A stretch of 64,000 nucleotides of DNA. It comes from Haloplanus rubicundus. GTDB lineage: Archaea; Halobacteriota; Halobacteria; Halobacteriales; Haloferacaceae. Every line of letters begins with the position of its first letter. Position 1 is the stretch's first letter. This document shows, one piece after another, positions 38,889-46,451 of this stretch. Below the pieces are notes generated by a model. It was not told the DNA's origin. It worked only from the letters and a program-made list of their open reading frames with translations, and ran no database searches. The stretch covers positions 2,418,001 to 2,482,000 of the forward strand of contig NZ_CP031148.1 in the NCBI RefSeq assembly GCF_003342675.1. The letters run 5' to 3'. A program made the position numbers and the translations under genes.

Positions 38889-40675
38889 AGCTGATCCTCC
38901 GAGAGGGCGAACTTGTCGTTCGCGCCGCCGCTCGGCACCATCGGGTAGACGTTCTCCGCGGGATCGATGTGGAAGTCGATCACGGAGGGGCCGTCGTAGT
39001 CGAGCGCCTCCTCGACGGCGTCGGCCACCTCGTCGTAGTCGTCGACGCGCCAGCCGCGGGCGCCGAAGGCCTCCGCGAGCTTGTCGAACTCCGGAATCCA
39101 GCTGTAGCCGGCGGCCATGTGCCGCCCCTCGAAGAAGGCGTCCTGCCACTGGCGCACCATCCCGATGTACTCGTTGTTCAGGATGGCGACGGTGATGTCG
39201 AGGTTCTCGCGCACGGCGACCGACAGTTCCTCGACGGTCATCAGGAAGGAGCCGTCGCCGTCGATGCAGACGACTTCCTCGTCGTCGTCGGCCGCCAGCC
39301 GAGCCCCGATGGCCGCGGGCAGGCCGTAGCCCATCGTCCCGAGGCCGTGCGAGGAGATCCACTTCCGCGGGTCGCGGAACGTCCAGTACTGGGACGCCCA
39401 CATCTGGTGTTGCCCGACGCCCGAGGTGACGATGGCCTCGTCGCTCGTGGCCTCGTCCAGCGCCTCGACGACGAACTGCGGTTTGAGCGGTTCGTCGTCC
39501 GGCGCCGCGTAGTCCATCGGGTACTCCTCCTTCCACTGCTGGCACTGCTCGCGCCACTCGTCCACGTCGGGCACCGCCGTCAGCGCGTCGTCGAGCTGTT
39601 CGAGGACGCGCCCCGCGTCGCCGATCAGCGGGTAGTCGGCGTGGATGTTCTTGCTGATCTCCGCGGGGTCGATGTCGACGTGGACGATCTCCGCGCTCGG
39701 CGCGAACGTCTCGATGCCGCCCGTCAGGCGGTCGTCGAAGCGGGTGCCCACGGCGATCAGCAGGTCCGTGTGGTTGATCGCCATGTTGGCGTAGCCGGTG
39801 CCGTGCATGCCCGCCCACGACAGACAGAGGTCGTGGTCCTCGGGCATCGTGCCGATGCCGGGCATCGTCGTCACGACCGGAATCTCGTAGTCGACGGCGA
39901 ACTGCCGGGCCACGTCGGCCGCGTCGGCTTTCACCACGCCGCCGCCGAACAGGAGGAGCGGTTTCTCCGCCGCCTCGATGGTGCGGGCCGTCTCCTCGAC
40001 AGCCGCCTCGTCCGCCTCGTTCTGTGGCGTGTACGTCTCCGGCGTCTGGGGCATCCCCGGTTCGCGGTCCGTCTCGTCGTTGGTCACGTCCTTGGGGAGG
40101 TCGACCAGCGTCGGCCCCGGCCGGCCGGCCGACGCCAGCGCCACCGCCTCGCCGACGGTGTCACCGACCGTGTCCGCGTCGCTCGCGAAGTAGTTGTTCT
40201 TCGTGATCGGTGCGGTGATGCCCGTGGTGTCCGTCTCCTGGAAGGCGTCGCTCCCGACCATGTGCTGGGGCACCTGTCCGGTCAGCGCCACCACGGCGTC
40301 GGAGTCCATGTTGGCGTCGGCGAGACCCGTCACCAGGTTCGTCGCGCCGGGACCCGACGTGGCCAGACAGACGCCCGGCTCGCCGGACACCACGCTGAAC
40401 GCGTCGGCGGCGTGGGCCGCACCCTGTTCGTGGGCCATCATCACGTGCCGGATGTCGGAGTCCCAGAGGGCGTCGTACACCGGCATGATCGCCCCGCCCT
40501 GCACGCCGAACATCACCTCGATGCCGGCGTTCTCGAGGGCGCGCACCGTCGAGGTGGCGCCGGAGGTCACTTGCGTCGGCGTCGAATCCGGCGCGGCGCC
40601 CGTGTTCGAGCGCTTCGGATCGCTGGACTCGGTCGATTCCTCCGTCTCGGGTTGTGTGGTCGTTCGTTCGCTCAT
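38885..40675 (-). CDS. ilvB: Acetolactate synthase large (catalytic) subunit
   Basis: 596 residues, ThDP- and FAD-dependent. The catalytic glutamate is in MMAHEQGAAHAADAF, FAD/substrate residues in GSDAFQETDTTGIT, and the ThDP/Mg motif in CIDGDGSFLMTVEELSVAVRENLDITVAILNNE (GDG-x26-NN). First ~40 residues are a Ser/Thr/Glu-rich extension. The ATG at 40675 overlaps the stop of a 15-codon upstream frame (ATGA), and a structured leader with a 34-codon peptide precedes it. First structural gene of the ilv-leu operon. Confidence 0.96.
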   Translation of the reverse strand: MSERTTTQPETEESTESSDPKRSNTGAAPDSTPTQVTSGATSTVRALENAGIEVMFGVQGGAIMPVYDALWDSDIRHVMMAHEQGAAHAADAFSVVSGEPGVCLATSGPGATNLVTGLADANMDSDAVVALTGQVPQHMVGSDAFQETDTTGITAPITKNNYFASDADTVGDTVGEAVALASAGRPGPTLVDLPKDVTNDETDREPGMPQTPETYTPQNEADEAAVEETARTIEAAEKPLLLFGGGVVKADAADVARQFAVDYEIPVVTTMPGIGTMPEDHDLCLSWAGMHGTGYANMAINHTDLLIAVGTRFDDRLTGGIETFAPSAEIVHVDIDPAEISKNIHADYPLIGDAGRVLEQLDDALTAVPDVDEWREQCQQWKEEYPMDYAAPDDEPLKPQFVVEALDEATSDEAIVTSGVGQHQMWASQYWTFRDPRKWISSHGLGTMGYGLPAAIGARLAADDDEEVVCIDGDGSFLMTVEELSVAVRENLDITVAILNNEYIGMVRQWQDAFFEGRHMAAGYSWIPEFDKLAEAFGARGWRVDDYDEVADAVEEALDYDGPSVIDFHIDPAENVYPMVPSGGANDKFALSEDQL

Positions 40676-40719
40676 GGTCGTAAGCTGTCCGTCGGTGACT
40701 GTCGATGTGGATGGTTCAT
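40672..40719 (-). CDS. Upstream ORF 2 of the ilvB leader (15 codons)
   Basis: MNHPHRQSPTDSLRP, with a TGA that overlaps the ilvB ATG (ATGA). Such an overlap would couple ilvB translation to a short upstream peptide. There is no amino-acid bias for Ile, Leu or Val. Whether it is translated is unknown; it may be chance. Confidence 0.3.
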   Translation of the reverse strand: MNHPHRQSPTDSLRP

Positions 40720-40782
40720 GGTCGCTGTAGCGGTCTGACTCCCTGCGTACGGTACGGTCACGTCCGAGAAGGAAGGTGTGTG

Positions 40783-40800
40783 AGGGGCTATACAGCCCCT
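40783..40800 (-). promoter_or_regulatory. Hairpin in the ilvB leader (attenuator-like)
   Basis: Perfect inverted repeat AGGGGCT-GTAT-AGCCCCT (minus orientation). The 5' half encodes the end of the leader peptide and the stop TAG spans the loop and the start of the 3' half. A pyrimidine-rich stretch (ACACCTTCCTTCTC) follows downstream. A ribosome stalled at the Ile/Val codons would cover or free this stem. Confidence 0.6.
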
Positions 40801-40892
40801 ACAATCGGGCCGATCGAGCCGTCGGCGACGCACAGCCCACCCGCTGGGTCGGCACTCGCGGTCGGACTGCGGGCGGGATCGGACCCTCGCAT
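40788..40892 (-). CDS. Leader peptide of the ilvB operon (34 aa, Ile/Val-rich end)
   Basis: The 34-codon frame starts at ATG 40892, about 3 nt after the transcript start expected from a TATA box at about 40921, so it would be a leaderless message. The peptide reads MRGSDPARSPTASADPAGG, then LCVADGS and the ending IGPIVGAV. Two Ile and two Val codons lie in the last eight, including ATT, GTA and GTA, which are rare in such a GC-rich genome. It stops inside the loop of a perfect hairpin. The arrangement parallels bacterial ilv attenuator leader peptides. The sequence features are direct; the regulatory role is inference. Confidence 0.55.
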   Translation of the reverse strand: MRGSDPARSPTASADPAGGLCVADGSIGPIVGAV

Positions 40893-40915
40893 CGTACCAG
40901 GTGAGTGCCACTCCG

Positions 40916-40926
40916 CCGATATAACT
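40916..40926 (-). promoter_or_regulatory. ilvB operon promoter
   Basis: CAGTTATATCGG on the minus strand, TATA centre about 40921. It predicts a transcript start near 40895 and a leader of about 220 nt before ilvB. CTCCAC-CC-GTGGAG, further upstream at about 40982-40995, may be the leuA terminator. Confidence 0.55.
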
Positions 40927-41012
40927 GTTTCCGTCGCGGACGACGGATCGGGGCGGCCGTGCCGGGGAATCCACCCGCCGCTCCACGGGTGGAGCGAACG
41001 GGGGCGACCCCA

Positions 41013-42234
41013 TCAGGCCCGGACCTCCTCCTCCCGGGTGACGTTCTCCTCGCGGGCGAAGCGCCGGAGGTCGGCCATCGTCACGCGCTGTTTGTCGGCG
41101 CCGTAATCCTTGACCAGTCGCGTGACCGCACGGACTTCCGAGTCCGTCGGGTCGTAGCCGATCTCCTTCAGGCGCTTGCGCACCGAGTGAGTCCCCGTAT
41201 GCTTGCCGAGGACGAACTCGCGGGTCGCCCCGACCATCTCCGGCGTCATCACACCCGGCTCGAAGGTGTCCGAGTTCTCGATGACGCCCGCGGCGTGGAT
41301 GCCGCTCTCGTGGGAGAAGGCGTTGCGCCCCACGACGGGCTTGTTCGGCGGGTTGGGGATGTCGCTGTAGTCCTCGACCATCCGGGACAGCTCCGTGATG
41401 CGAGTCGTGTCGATGCCGGTGTCCACGTCGTAGAGCGCCTCGGAGGCCATGACGACCTCCTCGAAGGCGGCGTTGCCGGCGCGTTCGCCGATGCCGTTGA
41501 CCGACACCTGCGCCTGCGCCGCGCCCGCCTCGAAGCCGGCGATGGCGTTCGCCGTCGCCAGCCCGAAGTCGTCGTGGGCGTGGACGTCCACCTGCGCGTC
41601 GGTGTTCTCACGGACCATCCGCACCAGGTCCATGAAGCGCGTGGGCGTCGCCACCCCGCAGGTGTCCGGAATGTTGATCCAGTCCGTCCCCGCGTCGCTG
41701 ACCGCCTCCACCACCTCGACGAGGAAGTCGTCGTCGGTGCGGGTGGCGTCCATCGGCGAGAACATACACTCCACGCCCGCCTCCTTGACGCGCTCGACGC
41801 ACTTGACCGCGCGGTCGACCGCCTCCTCTCGCGAGGCGTGCATGGAATCCTGTAGCTGTACGTCGCTCGTACTCACGAAGACGTGGACCAGTTCCACGCC
41901 CGAGTCGAGCGCCGCCTCCACGTCCTTGTCGACGACGCGGGCGAGGCCACACACCGTCGTGTCGGTGGCGTTCGAGATGTCTCGAACGGCCTCGAACTCC
42001 GCGTCGGAGTTGACCGGGAACCCCGCCTCGATGACGTGGGTGCCCATCTCGTCAAGGACTGCGGCGATGTCGCGCTTCTCGTCGTAACTGAACGAGGTGC
42101 GTGGCGACTGCTCGCCATCTCGGAGCGTCGTGTCGAAAATTCGTACACCGTCAATTTCGCCGGTGCGGGCCAACGTGCCCTGGAAGAACTCGATCCGCCG
42201 GGGTATCCGACGAATCCTCCATGTCGTTAGACAT
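41013..42234 (-). CDS. leuA: 2-isopropylmalate synthase / (R)-citramalate synthase family, with a reading-frame break at the 5' end
   Basis: DRE-TIM metallolyase-fold condensing enzyme of leucine (or isoleucine) synthesis. VRIFDTTLRDGEQSPRTSF is the metal/acetyl-CoA signature, VDVHAHDDFGLATANAIAGF the metal His pair, and VNGIGERAGNAAFEEVVMA follows. About 386-400 residues; no C-terminal regulatory LeuA domain, so the short archaeal form. Conserved sequence upstream (RRIEFFQGTLARTGEIDG) shows the real protein begins near 42200, but that frame has no ATG or GTG downstream of the TATA box. The only well-placed ATG (42234) is one frame off; TTG at 42173 is the fallback start. See findings. Confidence 0.85.
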
Positions 42235-42258
42235 TGTATCCTATGGGAGGACGGCCTT

Positions 42259-42270
42259 CGTATATAAAGC
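42259..42270 (-). promoter_or_regulatory. leuA promoter
   Basis: GCTTTATATACG on the minus strand, an almost ideal TATA box. It predicts a transcript start near 42239, 5 nt before the out-of-frame ATG at 42234. Confidence 0.65.
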
Positions 42271-42422
42271 TGTCCCTGTCGCCCCGGCCGTCGGTGCGTC
42301 GACACGTTCACACGGCTCACGGTCACGTCCGGGGATTTTCCGGTATCGCCCGGCGGACGGGTCGGGCCGAATCGGCCGAAGGCAGCCGACCGAACGGAAC
42401 GGACAGCGACCGAGGGAACGGG

Positions 42423-42434
42423 CGCACATGTTCG
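42423..42434 (+). promoter_or_regulatory. Putative operator CGCACATGTTCG upstream of the cupin gene
   Basis: One mismatch from CGAACATGTTCG found upstream of the nitric oxide reductase gene. The following bases GGGCCAACC also resemble GGACCAACG after the nor copy. It ends 39 bp before the cupin ATG. Confidence 0.5.
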
Positions 42435-42472
42435 GGCCAACCCTTCCACGGCGTCGCCGCCCACGTCCACCC

Positions 42473-42847
42473 ATGCCCATCACCGACTTCGCCGCCGAAC
42501 GCGCCTACGACGACGAGACGTTCGCCGCCCACAAGGTGTTCAAGACCGACGACCTGCAGGTCGTCTGTGGCTACTTCGAGCCCGGGCAGTTCATCCCGGT
42601 CCACGCCCCGTCGAGCGCCCTCGTCGTCGCCGTCGAGTCCGGCACCGGCGTCGTCCGCGAGGGGGAGACGGACCACCGCGTCGAACCCGGCGACGTGGTG
42701 ACCGTCGCGGCGGACGAGGACCGTGGAATCAAGGCCGACGACGACTCGCGGCTGGAGGCCCTGCTCGTCACCGCACCGCCACCGACGGACGCCGAACACG
42801 AACCGGTCCGGGAGGGGCTTCGGAGGGGGGAGTTCGAGCCGTACTGA
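42473..42847 (+). CDS. Cupin domain protein
   Basis: 124 residues, a single small beta-barrel cupin. Motif 1 is around CGYFEPGQFIPVHAPSSALVVAVESGTGVV and motif 2 around HRVEPGDVVTVAADEDRGIKA. Only one metal-type His is visible in motif 1, so metal binding may be altered. Role unknown. It has a CGCACATGTTCG palindrome upstream shared with the nitric oxide reductase promoter, which suggests joint control under low oxygen or nitrosative stress (inference). Confidence 0.8.
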   Translation: MPITDFAAERAYDDETFAAHKVFKTDDLQVVCGYFEPGQFIPVHAPSSALVVAVESGTGVVREGETDHRVEPGDVVTVAADEDRGIKADDDSRLEALLVTAPPPTDAEHEPVREGLRRGEFEPY

Positions 42848-42889
42848 CGCGCCCGAACGCTTTTCTCCCGGCCGAGCGACCCTACGGCC

Positions 42890-43189
42890 ATGAGCGAGTT
42901 CGACCTCGACCTCCGGAACGCGGAGGAACAACTGGAGGACGGCGACGAGGACGGCGGGTCGGAGGTCGTCCTCGGGATTCTGGACGGCGGCACCGACCCC
43001 GACGAGTGGATCGGCGCCGTCGAGGACGGCAAGATACTCGTCTTGAACGTCGAGGGCGACCTGAACCGTCTCGCGGCCGGCTTCGCCCGCGAGATTCGCG
43101 ACGCCGGCGGGACCCTCATGCGCTTCCGGGGCTTCCTCGTCGTCACCCCGCCCGGCGTCGGCATCGACACCGACCGACTCTCGTCGTGA
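42890..43189 (+). CDS. DUF5779-like haloarchaeal protein
   Basis: 99 residues: SEFDLDLRNAEEQLEDGD, then VVLGILDGGTDPDEWIGAVEDGKILVLNVEGDLNRLAAGFAREIRDAGG and a conserved end RFRGFLVVTPPGVGIDTDRL. This matches from memory the haloarchaeal DUF5779 family. The alternating strand/helix pattern suggests a small alpha/beta domain. Function unknown. It lies 42 bp after the cupin gene and could be cotranscribed. Confidence 0.75.
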   Translation: MSEFDLDLRNAEEQLEDGDEDGGSEVVLGILDGGTDPDEWIGAVEDGKILVLNVEGDLNRLAAGFAREIRDAGGTLMRFRGFLVVTPPGVGIDTDRLSS

Positions 43190-43246
43190 GGGTCGTGGCC
43201 GGACGGCGCCGACCGACGGGGAGGCGCCGCCCGAACCCCGCGAGAC

Positions 43247-43957
43247 TCACGGCGATGGGATGAACGTCACCCAGTGGCCGTCGCCGTCGCGGACCCGAAC
43301 GCCGCCGTCGACGGACTCCCGGGCCGTCGTCCACTCGGAAACGGCGTCGGCGGCCGCCCCCGGGTCCGCCGTCTCGAACCCGACGTCGACGTGGACGCCG
43401 CCGCGGGCGTCCGCGAGGCCGAGCTGTGGCTCCCAGAGCTCCAGATCCATCGGGCCGCGGAGCCTGACCCGCCGGCGCGACGCCCCCCGATCAACCGGCT
43501 CGAACCCGAGCGCCGTGTACGTCGCCACCGCGGTGTCGAGATCCGCGACTTCGAGGACCACCTCGAAGATGCCGGTGGGGGCGGCCGCGTCCGGGGCCGC
43601 GCCGTCGGCGTCGGCGTCGCCCTCCTCGACCCCGACTTCGACACAGTTGCCGTCCGGATCGTAGACGTAGAGCGACCGGTAGCCGCCGAAGTCGACCTCC
43701 TCGGGGTCGAGGGCGGTCAGTCGCGCCCGCCACGCCGACAGCGTACCCGGCGCGGCCGCGAACGCGAAGTGGGTGTGCAGGCCGCCGCGCGGGACGCCGC
43801 TCGGGCGCCGCAGGCGGAGTTCGGTCCCGTCGACGGGGTATCGAACCTCGTCGTCCGTCCCGTGCGCGGCCGACAGGCCGAACCGGTCCTCGTAGAACGC
43901 CCGCGCGGCGTCGAGGTCCTTCGCTTCGAGGGCCAGGTGGGTGAGACGGGTGAGCAC
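43247..43957 (-). CDS. Double-VOC (glyoxalase/dioxygenase-fold) protein
   Basis: 236 residues with two vicinal-oxygen-chelate modules. First: LTRLTHLALEAKDLDAARAFYEDRFGLSAAH to SLYVYDPDGNCVEVGVEEGD. Second: GIFEVVLEVADLDTAVATYTALGFEPV to VRVRDGDGHWVTFIPSP. His8 and Glu near residue 108 could bind metal in the first module; the second lacks the usual His, so it may be structural. Reaction unknown. Confidence 0.8.
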   Translation of the reverse strand: MLTRLTHLALEAKDLDAARAFYEDRFGLSAAHGTDDEVRYPVDGTELRLRRPSGVPRGGLHTHFAFAAAPGTLSAWRARLTALDPEEVDFGGYRSLYVYDPDGNCVEVGVEEGDADADGAAPDAAAPTGIFEVVLEVADLDTAVATYTALGFEPVDRGASRRRVRLRGPMDLELWEPQLGLADARGGVHVDVGFETADPGAAADAVSEWTTARESVDGGVRVRDGDGHWVTFIPSP

Positions 43958-44058
43958 GGCGGACCTACGGGCCGTGGCCGATTAATCCTCCCGTCGGATC
44001 GCCCGCCTGCAGCCGACCGAATCGAGGGTTTATGCGCGTCCCGCTCCCACATCCGGGT

Positions 44059-44736
44059 ATGCCACTGAAGGGCGGTCGCGCGGCCCTGCGCGAAATCGAC
44101 CGCTGGGACGGCGGCGTCGGCTGGATCGCGTACCCCGACGAGCGGATGCAACGGGCGAGCCACGCCCTCGACACCGACGAGGGCGTCTGGGTCGTCGACC
44201 CGGTGGACGCGCCGGGCGTCGACGACCTGCTCGCGGAGTTGGGCGCGGTGGCCGGCGTCGTCCTCTGTCTCGACCGCCACAAGCGCGACGCCGCGGCCGT
44301 CGCGCGGCGCCACGACGTGCCCGTCTCCATCCCCGAGTGGATGGACGGCGTGGCGTCGAAACTCGACGCGCCGGTCGAGCGGGTCGGCCACCAACTCGGC
44401 GAGACTGACTACCGGGTCCGGCGGGTCCGCGACGCCTCGCTCCCGCCGTGGCAGGAGGCCGCACTCTACGACGGCGAGACCCTGCTCGTCGCCGAAGCGG
44501 TCGGCACCGCCTCCTTCTTTTGCGCCGGTGACGAACGCCTCGGCGTCCACCCGATGCTCCGACCGATCCCGCCCCGAGGCGCCCTCGGCGACCTGACGCC
44601 CGAGCGGATCCTCGTCGGGCACGGCGAGGGCGTCTTCGACGACGCGACGGCGGCGCTGCGGGACGCCCTCGACGGCGCCCGGCGGCGCCTCCCCGCCGCG
44701 TACGCGAAGATGGTCCGCGAGATGGTGGTCGGGTGA
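44059..44736 (+). CDS. Degenerate MBL-fold-like haloarchaeal protein
   Basis: 225 residues. The end ERILVGHGEGVFDDATAALRDALDGA resembles the last strand and His of MBL-fold hydrolases, and YPDERMQRASHALDTDEGVWVVDPVDAPGVDDLL their first strands. But where HxHxDH is expected the protein has LCLDRHKRDAAAVARRHDVP, so the usual zinc site is not complete. Probably a non-canonical or inactive member. Start at ATG 44059: a TATA-like GGTTTATGC about 27 bp upstream rules out the earlier in-frame ATG at 44032. Confidence 0.65.
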   Translation: MPLKGGRAALREIDRWDGGVGWIAYPDERMQRASHALDTDEGVWVVDPVDAPGVDDLLAELGAVAGVVLCLDRHKRDAAAVARRHDVPVSIPEWMDGVASKLDAPVERVGHQLGETDYRVRRVRDASLPPWQEAALYDGETLLVAEAVGTASFFCAGDERLGVHPMLRPIPPRGALGDLTPERILVGHGEGVFDDATAALRDALDGARRRLPAAYAKMVREMVVG

Positions 44737-44753
44737 GCCGGGGCGGGCGCTCG

Positions 44754-45215
44754 ATGGCACGGGACTCGGAGACGGACGACGGGGAGTCGACGGCGGCAGA
44801 GCGACCCGTCCACGCCACCCGCGGCCTCGTCGAGATGCTCCTCGAACGTGCGGCCGAGTCCGAGCCGTCCCGGGAGAACCTCGTCCTCGACGCGACGCCG
44901 GCCGCCGACTTCGAGACGGACCTCGGCGTCGACCCGTCGACGCCCGTCCTGAGTCACGTCTACTTCCCGATGGCCGGTCGGGCCGTCAGCGACGTGTTCG
45001 GCGTCGACCTCGGGACGCCCGCCGGTCGGGGACGCGCGCGCTTTCTCAGCCACCCGCAGGGACCCGCCGAACTCACCCGCCGTGACGACCTGGCGGGGGT
45101 CGTCCTCCTCGCGGTGCCGCCGTGGGAGGACCTCCTCGCGTTCGACCGCCGCGGCCGGCGCCTCCCGCTGACCGTCGTCGACGCCGAACCGCCCGCGGAG
45201 TCGCTGCCCGAGTGA
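44754..45215 (+). CDS. Conserved haloarchaeal hypothetical protein
   Basis: 153 residues; family not recognised. After an acidic, Ser/Thr-rich start comes HATRGLVEMLLERAAESEPSRENLVLDATPAADF and a proline-rich core LGVDPSTPVLSHVYFPMAGRAVSDVFGVDLGTPAGRGRARFLSHPQG, ending with hydrophobic [35 protein letters not shown]. It looks like a compact alpha/beta domain. An alternative GTG start at 44733 overlaps the preceding stop. It lies between the MBL-like gene and folD, all co-directional. Confidence 0.65.
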   Translation: MARDSETDDGESTAAERPVHATRGLVEMLLERAAESEPSRENLVLDATPAADFETDLGVDPSTPVLSHVYFPMAGRAVSDVFGVDLGTPAGRGRARFLSHPQGPAELTRRDDLAGVVLLAVPPWEDLLAFDRRGRRLPLTVVDAEPPAESLPE

Positions 45216-45258
45216 TCGCGGCCGAACCGTTTTGCGCCCGCCGCCCCTGAGGGCACCC

Positions 45259-46170
45259 GTGTCCGACCCCCGGCGACTGGACGGCGCCGAGCCCGCGGCC
45301 GCCGTCCGTGACGACGCTCTCGCCCGCCTCGACGACTGCCGCGAGGCCGGCGTCGACCCCTGTCTCGCGACGCTCTTGGTGAGCGACGACCCCGGCGCAC
45401 GGGCGTTCATGGACCGCAAGCACGACCTCTGTGGAGAGGTGGGGCTCGACACCCGCCGAATCGACCTGCCGGCGGACGCGCCCGCCGAACGGGTCTACCG
45501 GACCGTCGAGGAGCTCGGCGCGGACCCGGCGGTCACCGCGCTGTTCGTGCAGGTGCCGCTCCCGAGTCACGTCGACGAGGCGGCCGTTCGGGAGCGGGTG
45601 CCGCCCGAGAAGGACGTTGACTGTTTCGCCCACGCGAACGTCGGGCGACTGGTGGCCGGCGACCCGCGGATACGCCCGGTCACGGCCCTCGCCGTCGACC
45701 GACTGCTCTCGGCACACGGCGTCGAGGTGGCGGGGCGGGACGCCGTCGTCGTCGGGCGGACGACGGCCATCGGGACACCCATCGCGCACCTGTTGTGTCG
45801 GCGCGACGCGACGGTGACGGTCTGTCACTCGCAGACCAGGGATCTGGGAGCGAAGACGCGGGCGGCCGATCTGCTGGTCACCGCGGCGGGGACGCCGGGG
45901 CTGGTCGACGGGTCGATGGTTTCGGACGGGGTCGTTGTCGTGGACGTGAGCGCGAACCGGGTGGAGAGCGAGGCCTCGGGGGGTCGGTCGGCGGCCGACG
46001 ACGACGGCGAGACGGTCGTCGTCGGCGACGTGGACGCCGCGAGCGTCGGCGAGAAGGCGGCGGCGATGACGCCCGTCCCGGGTGGCGTGGGGCCGTTGAC
46101 GATGGCGTGTCTACTGCACAACGTCGCGGCGGTGAGCGCCGCGGGCGCCGACGCCGGTCAGTCCAGATAG
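45259..46170 (+). CDS. folD: Divergent FolD (methylenetetrahydrofolate dehydrogenase/cyclohydrolase) homologue
   Basis: 303 residues, the usual length. VPLPSHVDEAAVRERVPPEKDVDCFAHANVGRL and AVVVGRTTAIGTPIAHLLCRRDATVTVCHSQT (NADP site) are clearly FolD, as is TPVPGGVGPLTMACLLHN. The active-site Y-x3-K is altered: FMDRKHDL has the catalytic Lys but Phe in place of Tyr, and DVSANRVES replaces the normal DVGIN. It may therefore favour one of the two activities, or be a paralogue with another folate role. GTG start at 45259; it ends inside the next convergent gene by 13 bp. Confidence 0.82.
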   Translation: MSDPRRLDGAEPAAAVRDDALARLDDCREAGVDPCLATLLVSDDPGARAFMDRKHDLCGEVGLDTRRIDLPADAPAERVYRTVEELGADPAVTALFVQVPLPSHVDEAAVRERVPPEKDVDCFAHANVGRLVAGDPRIRPVTALAVDRLLSAHGVEVAGRDAVVVGRTTAIGTPIAHLLCRRDATVTVCHSQTRDLGAKTRAADLLVTAAGTPGLVDGSMVSDGVVVVDVSANRVESEASGGRSAADDDGETVVVGDVDAASVGEKAAAMTPVPGGVGPLTMACLLHNVAAVSAAGADAGQSR

Positions 46171-46367
46171 CCGAGATCGGTCAACTGCTCGGTGATCTCC
46201 TCGAACTCCGCCTCGGTCAGTTCCCCCTGGCGCTGGTACTGGATGACGATGCTCCGGAGGAGGAAGCGAACGAGATCGCTGGTGCTGGAGAAGCTGGTGC
46301 CCTCGATGGTCTCCTCGACGCGGTCGCCGAGTTCCTTCGGGATGGAAACCGTCGTGTACTCCGTCAT
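46158..46367 (-). CDS. Ribbon-helix-helix (CopG-like) DNA-binding protein
   Basis: 69 residues. MTEYTTVSIPKELGDRVEETIEG has the N-terminal beta strand of RHH proteins, and SFSSTSDLVRFLLRSIVIQYQRQ the two helices with the connecting turn. The C-terminal helix (LTEAEFEEITEQLTDLGYLD) is acidic. Could be an autoregulated repressor; no toxin partner is adjacent. Its stop lies within the folD 3' end. Confidence 0.82.
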   Translation of the reverse strand: MTEYTTVSIPKELGDRVEETIEGTSFSSTSDLVRFLLRSIVIQYQRQGELTEAEFEEITEQLTDLGYLD

Positions 46368-46451
46368 GGTGGGTCGGACGGGTGCCGGCGGGAAATACCC
46401 GTCGCGAGCGAATGGCGGTCGTTTTTAGTGGCTCGGTGACAACGCCCGGTA

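Noticed and set aside
40672-41013. A 113-codon minus-strand protein spanning the ilvB leader
   Set aside because: It would begin upstream of the TATA box at 40921, crosses the leader hairpin, and is Arg/Pro-rich. Only its last 15 codons, from an internal ATG, are kept as a possible coupling ORF.
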